Positions 33,095-46,356 of a DNA stretch of 64,000 bases are shown here, piece after piece. Both the position numbers and the translations under genes were made by a program. The notes under the pieces were generated by a model. It worked only from the letters and a program-made list of their open reading frames with translations. It had not been told where the DNA came from and did no database searches. How positions within the stretch are numbered: the first letter of the stretch is position 1; each line of letters begins with the position of its first letter. Location of the stretch: the NCBI GenBank assembly GCA_021234155.1, contig JAJEKV010000092.1, forward strand, positions 558,001 through 622,000, given 5' to 3'. Source of the DNA: Isoetes taiwanensis (taxonomy: Eukaryota > Streptophyta > Lycopodiopsida > Isoetales > Isoetaceae).

Positions 33095-34999
33095 TCATGG
33101 GTAGATGGGTGCGCGGTAGTGGTGTGGGCCCCTCGTGAGCATGGGATTAACTTTGTTGTCGATAATTTGCCACCTTGACATGTGACGGGGCCTCTGCATC
33201 CCAAAGCTTGGGCCATGAAGCAAGCATCCAAGTATCCGCTTCAAGGCGGTAGCGTTCCTTCGGTGTATGCACTGGTCCACATCGTGTGCCTGCACATTCC
33301 ATAGCGAGAACCACGGGCTTGCTTGTCTTTCCAGCCAGAAGCTTTGAGTCGCCGGGCCCATCGCCACTTGCCAAAGCGAGGGGTTGGGCAGCCGGGGCTT
33401 CATCCATAGCCACCACCTTACGGAAGTAAATAATGTGACATTCAGTATAAGCAGCCCTCTGTAATGGAAGGAAGCCTGTCTCTTGGAGCAAGATCTCGAT
33501 ATGGGACCGTGGATTTCACTCCCGGTGCGGGGCCAAGAAATCATTCGACTGCTCTAGATCGTTCCAAGTGGTGAGGGATATCACCGGCCCCACATACGCC
33601 CCCATAGAGGAGGACCCGGTTCAACCAAGGCCTCGAACAAGTGTGCTGGTGACCCCATGCATCTGACTACGCCTTGATGTTGTTTTGCATTGCATCGGGG
33701 GCTTTCCGCCCTGCGGTGACCCGTAAACGATGGATGCATCCCGGTGTGTGGTAGTAGAAAACTCAATGCCCAAATACTTATAAGACCGAGCCACCTCCCA
33801 CTACACTACGGTAAGTGAATGAGGGAAGACATGGGTGCCGGGATGATGGGACCAAAGACACCCTTGTCTTGGCCAAGTTAACTCTCATGTCGGTGAATTG
33901 GCGAGAAAATGTCCAAAGCATCCGGTGGCGTTGCATATCCTCAGGGTATATGCGGCAGGTCAACATCATCAAAGATATATGAGTTGCCGGATTATGTGGT
34001 GCATCAACCGGCGCCTCCCCGTGCTTTCGGCTAGCCATTCTTCTAGCCTGGTCAATGTACAAGCGAAGAGCGTCGGGGATAGAGGGCAGCCCGGCGCACC
34101 CCAATGCTACTAACAACGGGCTCCCAGAAGCGGTGTGAGACGGAGGAGCAAGCCCTCAGATAGTGCAGTATATAGCATTCTCGCGCAAGTCGACGGGGTC
34201 CCTAGGCTGTCTCAATCTGTCCCACAACTTATCCCGAGGCAACGTGTCAAAAGCCTTTGTGAAATCCATAAAGCAACAAAGGTCATTCTCAAGGCCGATT
34301 CCGGCTATCCTCTATGAGTGTTCGCAGAGTGAAGATATGGTCAATAGTAGAATGTCGGGGCGGAAGCATGCCACGCATGCGAGCCCAAGACTTCTCCATC
34401 CTCTGCCCAAAGTGTCAATCGCCGCTCAAGAATCCCGGCAAGCAACTTGGCAAAGACAGAACTGACCATAATGGTACGATAGTTGGCTGGGCTGTGGGGG
34501 TCCCCTGCTTTGTATATGGGCACAACTCTACTGGTAGTCCAGTGCGGGGGGAAGCCTTCTTGCAATGCCCTGTTGAAGAGTGCTGTGAGAACCGGCACCA
34601 TTGGGGGCCCGGCCCACTTGAGAAGCTCTGCACCGCATACCATCCAAATCTGCTGCCTTCCCGTTAGCGAGGCGTTGCAGGCCCATTATGACATCCCCTT
34701 CAGTAATGACCGAGTGCTAGGCCTGTCTGCGGAGGTACTGGTGCCCGGCTTCCCATTGGGTCATACAGCTGCTGCAAGTATCTCACCCATTGTTCTGGGG
34801 TAATATTTCCTGTGGGCTGTGCAGGCTTACTCAAGACCTTTCTCCAGAAGGCCCTAGGGTGGCGGTCTAGAAGACCAAACATCTGTTCTTTGAGTTCCGC
34901 AAGGTACCACGGCTTTCTTGGTCTTGAGGAAGGGGCGGTATTGACGGACGGCCTGCGGCGAATGGTGGGGTCCGGCAATTGGCGGAGCCATCGTTTCAA
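33095..34999 (-). pseudogene. Inner LINE reverse transcriptase, frameshifted
   Basis: Pieces in different frames: RAFWRKVLSKPAQPTGNITP (34700-34999), WTTSRVVPIYKAGDPHSPAN followed by YRTIMVSSVFAKLLAGILER (34341-34643), then 33778-34116 and 33147-33491, which belong to the C-terminal part. No complete RT core can be read. Confidence 0.7.
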
Positions 35000-35271
35000 C
35001 TCCCGACATTAGGTCATCGAACCGATGATTGGGGGGAAGGTGGTTGCAGCCCCCGTGGATCGCCGAGAGCGGTCTCTCCCAAAGCATCCGTCCCCTACCC
35101 TCGGAGGAGCCGGTTCGGTGGCCGTCTATTTGTTGAAGTGTGGGGAGTTGCAGCACTCCCGGCAGCTCATGCTCAAGCATCCTCGCATAGACCGCCGCAT
35201 GATCATAGTCCAGACGCAACCGTGGTACATGGGGTGTTGGGGCAATGGGTGCTTTCGGTTGGCCTGCCAAT

Positions 35272-36087
35272 CTATCCGCAAGAACGGTGGGGCTGATGGT
35301 GAGAGTCTACTTCCCTCGTCCGGCCACTGCCCCGACACTCGGGGCGAGTGATCAAGTGTAGGCATTGCTCGTCTGCTAGCACGTAATCCACCACACTGGT
35401 GCCGCCCCCCTGGTTCTCCTGTCTACAAGTGAAGCGGCTGGAGGACGGCCACTGTGCCAGCCCATTGCAAATGACCAGGTCAAAGATACTGCCCAGCAAC
35501 AGCAGCTGCCGGCCATACCGTGTCACCTGGCTGTCATCTGACGCCCTTGGCCAAACCATCTCTGCGGGGTCCATTTGCAACACATCCTCAGCTAGAGGTG
35601 CGAATTTTGGGATCTGCTCTGCCCCTGTGCGCGCATTGAAATCTCCAAGCAACATGACCTTGCCCAATTGTCTGTACTGCTGTATGTCATCATATAGATC
35701 GACATAGGGCTCCTGCCTGTCCACATCCAAGTGCGTGTGGTAAAAGTTGCTCTCAGCATGTGGGAAGTAGCAAGCCGCCACAAAGAGAGGGGCTGCCATT
35801 TTGTTCGCACTCATACCCACGGTATCTGTTGTGCCTATCGCCTTTGCCACAGGGGGAGACAGGATTGGGCCAAAGGCCATGCGGTAATAACACGCAATTC
35901 CTCCGTGTCCTCGTTTCCCGGTGCACTCATTGAAGACGGAGTAGCGCTGGTATCCTGGCAAATCAGGTAGCCTGTGACCAGCATGTTCCCATGTTTCCAT
36001 GAGGAAGATAAGGTCCATGTCCATGGCGACGGAATTGAGACTGTCCCCCTTCTGCCATGGAAAGCCACGGCAATTCCAGGATACCAC
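35272..36087 (-). pseudogene. LINE apurinic-type endonuclease domain
   Basis: The longest intact frame of the inner LINE, 271 codons. Motifs of the exonuclease-endonuclease-phosphatase fold: WNCRGF at the start, DLIFLMETWEH (catalytic Glu), GGIACYYR, LLGDFNART and TSVVDYVLAD. The final SDH motif has been lost through a frame change near 35290. Confidence 0.85.
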
Positions 36088-36460
36088 GCTGAGGCACGAT
36101 CCCTATTTAGTGGCATGCATCGCCACTTCAGGTCCGGTGGTAGTGGTGGTCCCAGGGGGAGCGGAAGATGTGGATGCCTGTGCCGCTGGGGCCCCCTCAG
36201 AGGGGACTCGAGGGGCCGGAGTGCCTGCATCCCTGTTTGGCTGCCACGAATGGCGCATCCTTCCCGGACCAGCCCTTTGCCCCTCCATGTCTGCGGCCCC
36301 TCGACTTTGGCCGACTCACGCCGGGTCTCTTCTTTGTCTTTGGGGTCAAGTCCCGGTCAACATACAGAGCCGTCCCCTTCAACTTCCGGCCCTGACACAG
36401 GATGGCCACCCGCTCTGGCATGCTCTCAACTGTGAAGATGACCACCCGGGGGCCAAAATT

Positions 36461-38940
36461 AGATCATGTGGCACTAAAAGTTTTGCCTAAAACTTTCTTT
36501 TGACGCAGCACAAGAGACGAATAAAATTAAGTCCAAGCAAGGTTAGGGATTATGCATGCTAGGTAGGGATAGGGAGAATCTATTGCATGGCCTTTGAAAT
36601 TACCAGTGCAAAAGCAAATTTTTCTGAATACTTTGTTGGATGTGGCAGCCAAAGTATTTGGGTACTCATGTGGCAGTCATAGAAAGCGTAAGAAAACACT
36701 TTGGTGGGATAATGAATGTCAAGAAGCTAAGAGGGATAAAGAGATACAAAGAGACCCTTCAAGAAGCTTATTATGAGTAAGATAGTTGCATGGGAGATGA
36801 AATGGCAAGAAGAATTGATGTTGGAGCTAAGGCAAAAACCCAAACAGTTTTGGTCTCACACAAAAAGAACATTAACTCCACTTGGTAATTTCAGCATACA
36901 TGACGTGCTGGAATATGTCAGAACATTATACGCGGTCTCAAATGATACTCAAATAAAAATTTCGAAGAAAGAGATGCCTGATATATTCAGCCCAGACAAC
37001 GTAGAACATTCACTTGTAAAAATGATAAATGGGAAGGCTTGTGATTCATAGGGTTTTGCAATATAATTGTTGAAATGGGGAGTGAGGCCAGTCTATGAAA
37101 GAGTGTCTCATAATTTTAATCTTGCAGCATGATATGGAATTTCTGATCAGTGGTGTCTCAACAGAATTGCAGTCATTTTCAAAACATGTAACCTAGACTG
37201 TGTGAGGAACTGTTGCACCATCATGTTGAGTAGTATTATGGCAAAGCTTTTTGGATCATTATTGGAGTAGTCTGAGCGGAAAACCAAGGTATTAGAGCTT
37301 TAGGGGAGGCAGGTTTTCGTCATGACCATTCCATAGTTGACCACCTTGTAACATTGAAAATAATGGTTGAGGGAGTAAAAGGGTTGGTAAGGCATTTTAC
37401 TGTTGCTTTGTTGATTTTAAAAAAGCATTCGAAAAATTGGGTAAAAGGATTGTTACAATTGGTATACCTCTTGCTTTGCGTAAAGGAGTTGCAGGGTTGT
37501 ATGAACAAGTGCTAGCTGAGCTTTCTTTCCCCATGGATGGTCCAGAAAAAGTAGTTAGTAGTGTTGGGATGAAACAAGGAGATCCTCTCTCACCAACGCT
37601 ATTTGGATTATTTATTGATGAATTAGAGGAGTGGTTACCCAATGCCGGAGATAAAGGGGTATGTTTGAGATGTTATGTGATAAAACTATTACTCTACGCT
37701 GATGATGTGTTGCTCGTGACATGTTCTGCTAAGGGGCTTTAGAGACACTTGCAAGAATGTAAATAAGAAGAACACAAAGATAATGGTGATTGGTTGCCGA
37801 GACAATGTGAGCATTGAGTTAGATGATGTGTCGTTGGAATTAGTAAGTCAATATAAGTATTTGAGCATTGAATTTACTGATAATTATAAGTGGAAGAAAG
37901 GAGCAAGTAAATGAGTGATAAGTGGCCTTCGAACGTTATACGACACATTGAGTTTCTGGAAATAACATCACCTTTGGAAGTGGTCAGTGAGGAAATTGAT
38001 GTATAAAATGCTTGTGCGGACTGAAATATTGTATGTATGTCCAGCATGGGAGTCAGGATTGGCTCGGATGCATTGGAAAAATATTGAGAATGTTCAAAAA
38101 AGATTTTTGTTGTAAGAACTTGGAGTGAAAACCCAAACCCCCTATGAGATGTTATTAATGGAAACACTAATGTTTCCTCTAGAAGCAGAGGCTCTATGTC
38201 AGACTCTAGAATACCTAAAGAGAGTACAGGGTATGAATGAGTCAAGGCTTCCTTTTCAAGCACTTATAGAATCTATGAATCGAGGTGGCAGTGGATGGTA
38301 TTAATAGTTGATTGTTTGGACGTTGTTGGATAATTGAGGTGTCAAACCTTCCCGACTTAGAAATTGGTATCCGCCATTATGTGGCGCAACAAATAGTAAG
38401 GAGGTTGTAGCCCTCTGAAGATCTAGGGACTGAGAGGGAATTCTATAGAAGGGAGATAAACCCAATGTTTATATATGCAGAAGTTGACTATTTGAATGCT
38501 AGAAATGGGAGGAGACGGAGAAAGTCAATTTCTTAACTCCGTTTGAGCTCACATAGACTTGAAACTGAGATGGGAAGAGAGCAAAAACTACCACATGACT
38601 TGAGATTTTGTGATAGCTGCAGGAAGGTTGAACTAGGAGATGAATGTCATGCTTTACTTACATGCTCAGCTTACAGTCAGCTGCGAGAGTGTTATGAGGG
38701 TGAGTGCAATATCTCTACATGAGCTATTGGCAATGCAATTATCAGTTTTAAGGGCTTGACTTCAATAGTTTTGGAATTTCAAGAGAGAATTGCAAGAGAG
38801 AGGCTTTTGAGTTTAACAATTGGATAGATGTGTTTGAGCAACAAAAAAGACGTGAATTTTATGTACAATTGTATTGATTTTGCCTATGGACCTGGAGGTC
38901 TAAATTGGAGCAATGAATAAATAAATGTATCTCATAAGTT
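36461..38940 (+). pseudogene. Outer LINE, 3' part (reverse transcriptase remnant)
   Basis: Continues the element at 31159-32577. Readable: WWDNECQEAKRDKE (36700), an RT region 37437-37742 with VGMKQGDPLSPTLFGLFIDE and LLLYADDVLLVT (active-site YADD at about 37697), then the zinc-knuckle region with CSAYSQLRECYEG near 38665. It ends near 38930 with an AATAAATAAATG tail. Confidence 0.75.
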
Positions 38941-39580
38941 ATGTAGTTATACCCTCCAGCATCTTATATCAGAATATACGTGGATACAAAATACGAAGAA
39001 GTAAATGAGAATAACTCAGAAGAAAGCGTCTCAGATTATCCAAGTTAAGCCAGGCTGCTGATGGAAACTATCTGAAACCTATGCTTTTCCAAAAGGAAGG
39101 ATAATGGCCACAACAGTAAATGCATTTTCAAAGAGAAGGTTAAAGTGGCCCTGTTGAACTTTAATCCTGAATATATTAAAGCAAAATTACTTGAAGTGCA
39201 AAATGGCAAAACATTCTCGAAGATTAGTTTAATCCCCATGTCTCATTCTTCTAGAGCCGCCTATGCAAACTTCTTGCACTGTATCTTTAGTTATGCATAG
39301 TCACATTCTTTACAACAAAATTCCACCTCCAGGAGGCGCCGTTTTCGCAAGTGAGTACGGTACAACTGTTTAGTGTAGTTATCTAATGACACTGCCTGTA
39401 ATGTCTCTTAATCATGTAACGAGATTTTGTATCTCTAACATTCCAACAGGACCCATTATTCATCTTCTCGTGTAAGCCCAGCTTATGACTATGTACAGCA
39501 TGCAGCATCGCTACTGTCAACAACCTTAGCGAGAAATTGGGTAACACTTTACTCCAAGCTCCAACTCTGTTCAGGTTTAA
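38941..39580. other. Intergenic, 3' of TIMELESS
   Basis: Contains the likely 3' UTR of TIMELESS next to 39580. No other gene is seen. Confidence 0.4.
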
Positions 39581-42500
39581 TCACTCATCATCAAAGATTA
39601 CAAACTGTCTTTTCTTTCTGGCATGAGAGAGCCGAGCATCTGCATCAGGATGGGAATTCTGACCAATAAGTGTTAGATCAGCTTCACTCTCTGTTGTCCC
39701 CTTGTCATTGTCCATTAGCATTCCTTCTGCAGATATTGGACTCCCTTCACTTAACTCTGCTTCACGAGAATGAATAAGGCGTTTCTTTCGCTTTGATACA
39801 AATTGCTGAGAAGCGCCATACCCAGAAAGTGTACTAGTACTAGTTGAATTTGCATTTTCGAGGTCCCTGTTAACAATACCATCTCACTTAGTATAGTAAT
39901 TCTTCCTCTTCATAAAACAAAATTTCTAGTAAGAAGAATTACTCACTCATGCTTCTGGATAACATTCTCGTCTACATCACTTTCCATTTCCTTGGCCATG
40001 CTTTGTATTGCTGAGTCATTTGATCTGGACTCGATGCCGTCTTTCAACCTACAGCATAATTACTTTCCTAATTGTAAAACCATACGAGTAGACTGGAACA
40101 GGAGTTTTTTTATCATACACAAGGGACCTTTGCTGAGATAATTAGGTGCTCACCTTGATAGCGTTATTCCAAGTGGCTCATTATCATCTATATCAAGGAA
40201 TTTTTCCTTCCTGCTGTCTGTGCTGCCAAATCTCCTCCTGAGCCATATATTCAATAAATGTCAAATAGAAATGGTAGAAAAATGTGTAATGGCACGTTGA
40301 ATCATCACCTGTTAAGCAGCTCCCCCAAGGTAATACCATCCTCCATGTCATCATCGTGATCATCATTATCGTCACCATGAATAGAAGAATCACTATCGGC
40401 AGTAGACTCAGACTTGCCTTCATGATCATTGTCTGATCCGTCCAAGTCAATATTGGATTTTCTATTAGCTACAGCACGTTTCAGACCAAGCTGTTTGAGC
40501 TTCCGCGAAACCTGAGCAACTGTGTATTTCCCACTAGCATCCAAAGCCTGTGCAATGCGTCGAGAACACCTACGATTCTCCTTATGCCTGAACAATCACC
40601 AAAACAGTTGTTAAAAGAGCACTCTAGGAATGTAAATAATATGACAGCAATTATGGGTAAGTTCTAGCATACTAATGAATGTTACAAAAGAGTTGCGTCG
40701 CATTAAGTTTGGTGGATTTGGTGATAATAAATGTTATATAAGTAGAAATATCTGAAAGATCCTTACTGTTCAAAAAGCTCCCTTATCAATACTTCTTGCT
40801 CTTCAGAAAATAGACCAGCCTTTACTTTTGATTTCCTCTGATTGACTCTTTTCACCTTACCTGCAAGAAGCTCTGCACCAGTGACTTCACTATCCCTGTA
40901 CACGCAGGCATTTTAGGAACTAGAATTCTTTTCAAATAGACTTAAAAAACCCTTCATTCCAATACCTTTGATCGTCACCTAGACTACATGGCTGACCAAT
41001 ATCATCCTCATCTTCTCCAAGAGCATCCGCAATACCTTGACGCTGCTTGCTACCTCTGTTAGAGGATCCTCTTATCTTTTGAATGGTATAATCTGCAGTA
41101 ATTTCATGGCATTCTCTCCGGGTCTTCCAAAATAAGAGTTCTATAAAGAGTAGGCGATTTGACTGGATCTTTTTAAATAAATTCCGGATCAACTTTGTCA
41201 AAAAGGCAACAAGACCTTGATGTTCCTTAGATGTTGTTATCCTTTTATCAGAAAGAATTCCATGGAATATTTGAAGCAATGAAAGCTGCACAAAAAGAAA
41301 TAGAATCAATAAATTGCCATATAAAGAGATTGCATTCCCTAATATCAACTACCTGGTAGAGCATTGGCTCCAGACCATAATCATCGCAGATGCGCTTGAG
41401 CATGCGAAGAATATAATAATTCGTAGCTGCAGAATTTGCTGTGCAGTACCTGAGCAGCCAACAGTAATTTGACACAATGGTGTTGTCAGCAAACATGCCT
41501 ATGCACCTTTTGACATCTAGGCTAGTCTCCTGTGTCTCATTTCCTATTTCGTCATTGCTACTGTCATCATCGTCTTCTTCCCATCTATCATCCTCAAGCT
41601 CGTTATGCTTGTAAGTTTTCTCTCCTATTTCACTGCCAGGTTCATCAGTTACACTGTGGCTTTTCGGAACCTGCTCAGCCTGACCTACTTGTCCACCATT
41701 AGCTCCCACAATGTTTTGTGGGCAATTTGTCTTCTGCAGTTCCATATCCAAGGATAAATCATTTCCTTGATCGTCTGTTTGACTTCCTGTTCTTTCATTA
41801 CCATCTAGAAGACCATTGGCAACAGATGATCCGGCCCCAGTATTAATATTTGCCTCATTGCCACTGGTGATAGGTTCTGCACCATGTTCAGTTTGTAAGC
41901 AATTGGTATTTTCCAGTTCTCTATCTAAGGATATGTCAGTTTCTTGATCATTTGTTTGACTTCCTCTTATTTCATTAGTATCCATATGACCATTGGCAAG
42001 AGATAATTCAGCCCCCATATTTGCCTCATTGCCACTGGCAATAGGCTGTGCATCATGTTCAATATCTTTTGCCTTTCTCCTTGACTTGGTTTTCCGTGCC
42101 TTCTTGCGCACCTGTCATCAGAGCATAATAAGGAAACCAAAACAAAATATGTACATCTTTTAACTACAAACTAAGGATAAAATTACCCGCAGAGCACCTT
42201 CTTGCTGTGTGACAGTTTCAAGAAGACGAAACACAATATGAGTTGTTTCCACCAAGCTAACCAAGTAACTGAGAATCAAATTACAACACAATTACAAATT
42301 AGTTAAGGCTATTCAGAACATATACCAGACAATACAAAGAGGAGCCATAGCCATGCATTACAGGGACACAAGACAAGTCGTGCATAAAAATAAGCAAAAC
42401 AGAAATTGATATTATGATATACCATGATGCAACCTCAACAGAACATACGTGACCATGTCATTCTGAGCAATATGAAACTCTTGTTGATAAACAGAAAAGA

Positions 42501-45305
42501 AAACATACCTTCGTGGTAACATGTGAGTATCATATCCCTTGATTGAGTGCATGAGCAAATTAAGAATTCCATGCTCAGTCTGATCATAGAATATTTTGAG
42601 CAAAAGAATGCGCGCCACTCTTGTTTCTTGCTCACTAACACAGTCTGATTTTTTGAATACTAGATCAAGCATAAAAATCTGTCCACCGAGCAAAATAGCA
42701 GTCATTTCCAAGCATTATAATTCCTCTTTCGAAGGAAATAAAGAGCAATACCATATCCCTTAACAAAGTTCCAGCTGCTGTAAGAGATGTCCAATGATTT
42801 GTCTGTTTAGCAGATTCAAAATACTCGCTCCACTTTGAAATAACCAAAGTAAACATCGTGTCATCCATGGTGCAAGAGATGGGGCCACAAATTTTCCCTT
42901 GGAAAGAGCTTATAGACTCATTATTTCCGTTGATGTCATCAGAAGAGTGCACACTCTAGCAAAAGATCCTAGGCATGAGGCCTTTGAATAAAGTAAATAT
43001 CCTGTGAAATGAGTTGCTGTTCTACTTACTTTGCCAGAACAAATTATGTGGCGTTGATATGATGTAATAAAGTGAGCAACTTCAAGAAACATAACAATCT
43101 CTGTATCCTGAATCCCAGACCTTTCCTTCTGAATATCTTCTTTGACAGTCTGCATGAGCACTGAAGGGAAGACCTTTAGAGAACCTTTATACAGTCGTCA
43201 TCACAAAGTCAACCTCAGTTTAAAAGGACATCGGTATTTCTTAGCAAATAACCTGTATCCTCGTAGAGATTTCTTCTGTACAACTTGGCATGAGCATTCC
43301 ACAGAAGATGGAGAATAAAAAGGGGTCTAATCTTATAAGAAGAGCTGGAAGACAATATTTTCTGGCATAAAATTTGACTCAAATGTAAATGCTGGCAGTC
43401 AGGACTTGAATGCTACTAATTTTATAACTTCACATTGTCTGCTTGATAAGACAACGAGTGACGCATGTAAAACTGGGAACGGGACAATCAAAGCAGCTTA
43501 TTGGCAGGGTTTTCATTTCCCCTAATTGTGGAACCAAGAAAATTTCCCTGTATTCTAATAGTAATCTATCTAGGATATTAGTTAGAAAGCAGGAAACACT
43601 TAGTGAAGATAACTCACTGTTGTATCCAGCTTCCAAGAATTGTTCTGCAAAATTCTTCAGAAGCTTGCACACACTTTTCTCTGATGGTAAAGAAACATTA
43701 CCATCTTGTGCCATGCGTTTCATGGGGCCTCGTTTAGCCGAAGGGTGTTTTGTCACATTATCCAGAGGTGACTGGAAAGGATTTCTAGTCAAAATAGTCT
43801 TAGAACCATCCTGCCAGCATGCCAGAAAAACTAAGGCAACTGAACATATCATGACTTACACAACAGGTTATTAATCAAGCACTACATACCTGGCCTATTC
43901 TGACAAACATTCCACTAAATCGTGAGTGACGAGGCAAGTCCTTAAACCGTAAGTTTTTAAGCTCCTTCTTCTCCTCATTGATTAGGTGCCGAAGTGATGA
44001 TGAGTGTTGTTTGGACTCACTAGCCTGTTAGCAATTTATTAGAGACTATAGAAAAAATAATTATGAAGTGCATGAGGCAGCCATCCTCAAGTTAGAAAAA
44101 CTAGTTATGCAGCACAGGAAGATACATAATATCATAAATTGTTTTTATAGTCTAAGATTCAACAAACTCAAATGCTAGACATTGTCATTTACATAATTTG
44201 TAAGAGAATGATAAATGAAGCCAACTTTACCAGTCTATTTCGGTCAATTTGAAATACATCACCTCTAAGCCATCTTCAGCTGTTTGAATTGTTGCTATCA
44301 CATCAGGTTGCTGACCACGAAAAATGTGATAAAAGATTTCCAGGAAAAGAAAGTTGTCCCGTCGAGCCATTCCATATTTTCCTTCTACATGTTGCAGCAA
44401 AGCCAACAATAAATCCCCCACACTCTCCTGAAAAATACACTGAAGGAATCTGTCCTTTAAGTGCAGGAATAGAGCATCAATCGAAGTTGGTTCCTGTACG
44501 GATAGAAGATTCCGAAAGAGGGTGAGAATAAGTTGCATCATCTTCCAATCATCTTCAGCAATATTTCCACTACAGATAAGCCAATTCACAGGGTTAGTAC
44601 TTTCAATATAAATTTAGAACACACAAGGCATTCCCTACCTTTCGAGATGTTCCAGCGGTTGTTCCAAATGAGCTAAGATCACGGCAATCACATCGTTATC
44701 AAGAAACGCTACTTTGAAATGACATAGGTATTCCAGCTGTTGCCACCGTTTCTGAGAAGCTGGGTCTATTGGCATTGTCAAAAAGACAATTACTTTCACT
44801 GCCATATTATTCCCCAGGTCATCAACGATGTTCAGTTAGAGATTTCCAGACAGAACTGGCTAAATGACATACAACACTCATATAGACTTTCTTTATGCCT
44901 AATGACATAACTAATTAACGTTATTAACAAGCCCAAAGCGCTTAACGTTCAGTCAAGAAACGATACGCTGCTTACATGCATTAAGAACTAACTCATAGTC
45001 TCCTCGATATTGTAACACCAACGGAATCAAATCATGTTTAACGGTATTCCATTGACCGAGCTGCATAAATACATCTCTAGTTTCCGGATTATCCCTCCTG
45101 AGAAAACGCTGCAGATCTTTCAAATTCTCTGCAGAAATATGAGCTAGAGTTAGCAAAATCGACGACAATATGGCTTCAAAAGACAATGCCGATGCTAGTC
45201 TGTACCTAAACAATTTTCGCCCTTTTCGTAATGTGAACCACCATCAATATCTTCGACAGTGCAGCCCAGGCCCGAGCAGACGATTGTGAGCTCCTGCAGA
45301 TCCAT
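39581..45305 (-). CDS. TIM: TIMELESS / Tof1-type fork-protection protein
   Basis: Plant homologue of the replication-fork protection factor Timeless (Tof1/Swi1), which acts in the nucleus with Tipin at replication forks and in checkpoint signalling and cohesion. The ATG at 45305 opens MDLQELTIVCSGLGCTVEDI; exon 1 is 45206-45305 and exon 2 starts at 45128 with NLKDLQRFLRRDNPETRDVF, the Timeless N-terminal domain; exon 3 has KVIVFLTMPIDPASQKRWQQ. Further exons: 44.2-44.6 kb (QEPTSIDALFLHLKDRF), 43.6-43.85 kb (TKHPSAKRGPMKRMAQDG), 42.4-43.2 kb helical repeats, 41.25-42.11 kb acidic linker, 40.93-41.2 kb C-terminal domain (KLIRNLFKKIQSNRLLFIEL), 40.3-40.6 kb (RRIAQALDASGKYTVAQVSR) and the last exon ending RKKRQFVIFDDE. 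Fifteen or more exons with short introns; frames look intact. The linker holds a tandem duplication (41728-42059). Confidence 0.92.
41728..42059 (-). repeat. Tandem duplication in the TIMELESS linker
   Basis: Two units of about 57 residues: the first with SGNEANMGAELSLANGHMDT...GSQTNDQETDISLDRELENT, the second with SGNEANINTGAGSSVANGLL...GSQTDDQGNDLSLDMELQKT. Each is about 165-180 bp and stays in frame. Confidence 0.85.
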
Positions 45306-45461
45306 TGCGCAACGCAGAGAAGAAAATAAATGGCGGGAAGTTCATGCGCCGGTTTTATTTTGTTTCGTTTAATCTATTATTATTACTAATTAATGTGTTT
45401 TTGCTGTTTCTGCTGTTTCTATTTTACTCTGTTTTGTGACATTTACGATTGTACAGTCACA
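45306..45461 (-). promoter_or_regulatory. TIMELESS 5' flank
   Basis: Short region between the TIMELESS ATG and a MITE. It contains AATGGCGGGAAGTTC near 45330; TTCCCGCC on the minus strand fits the E2F-site consensus TTTSSCGC family, as expected for an S-phase gene. Motif match only. Confidence 0.4.
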
Positions 45462-45944
45462 CCATTGAAATTGGTTCAGGATAGACTTACCCTGGTTTGG
45501 GTTGATCCTGCCCTCCGGGATCCCCAAATGGGATCCCCTCCTCCGGGATCCCCACGTGGGATCCCCTCCTCCGGGATCCCACAGTTAACTGCGCAGTTAA
45601 CGCCTTACTGCGCAGTTTTTGCTGTTTTTTTTGCCGGATTGGAGCGAGGCCAGTGCAGCGGCGCTCGCCCTGCTTCCTCCTCCGCATCTACCTGATCCCC
45701 TTGCCCTCTCGATTCCGACCAGCTACGAACTGATCCCATGCGATTCGGTGCCGGATCGAGGGAGAAAATCCCACAACAAATTTGCCCCAAAAATCCCTAT
45801 AAGGGCCAAGATTTTTGCGCAGTAACTTGGTGGTAACCGGGGATCCCGTCCTCCGGGATCACACCTCTTGGGGATCCCGTCCTCCAGTATCACCCCTCCG
45901 GGATCCCCGAAACCAGGGTAAGGATATCCCGCGCCATTGAAATT
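45462..45944. mobile_element. Mutator-like MITE with 11-bp duplication, GGGATCC-rich
   Basis: CCATTGAAATT at 45462-45472 is repeated at 45934-45944. Between them, the ends GGATAGACTTACCCTGGTTT and, inverted, GGATATCCTTACCCTGGTTT form terminal repeats. Duplications of 9-11 bp fit Mutator-like elements. The ends are filled with repeated CTCCGGGATCCC units, and the centre carries GCGCAGTTAACGCCTTACTGCGCAG-type palindromes (GTTAACTGCGCAGTTAAC). No transposase. Confidence 0.78.
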
Positions 45945-46356
45945 TATCACTACGTAAACCGCTGGTTTGTAGAAATTCCTCGAATGTTCCATGTTTCTTT
46001 ACTTTAGGTATTTTTGGGTTTATGCGGTTTTGGTGGCTCCGCTTATAGCACCGCCATAGCAGAGTAAGGGCGGATCCCCATTAGGGTGGCACCTGAGTTT
46101 CCCACCTGTGCCACGTAACCGATTTACCAGCGCAGCAAAAGCCACCATTCCCGTTTGAAGCATGTGCCACATAAGCAAAAATAAGTGAAACCGAATTGAA
46201 TGTTTCCATTGCTCCTGCATTTCTTTACCTGTTGGCTTTCGGTGACCGAGGCTTGAACGCTGAGGAGATTTTTTGAAAGATGGGGCTGTGAAGCTACCTT
46301 CAGGTTGTGAAGCGCCCCGATACCTTCAGGTCAGATTATATCTTTTTGCTATTTCG

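Larger units (their letters stand above)
32578..36460 (-). mobile_element. Inner LINE inserted in opposite orientation
   Basis: The minus strand runs from the end of ORF1 (about 36445: MPERVAILCQGRKLKGTALY, typical of the LINE ORF1 C terminus) through an endonuclease (35272-36087) and reverse transcriptase remnants (34.0-35.0 kb) to a 3' tail of three to four ATTCT units at 32578-32596. It is GC-richer than its surroundings. TCATGTG occurs just outside both ends (near 32569 and 36465), a possible imperfect target duplication. It is 5'-truncated and inactive. Confidence 0.75.

Noticed and set aside
43443-43874. 143-codon plus-strand ORF
   Set aside because: Antisense to TIMELESS exons; its content mirrors the conserved minus-strand protein.
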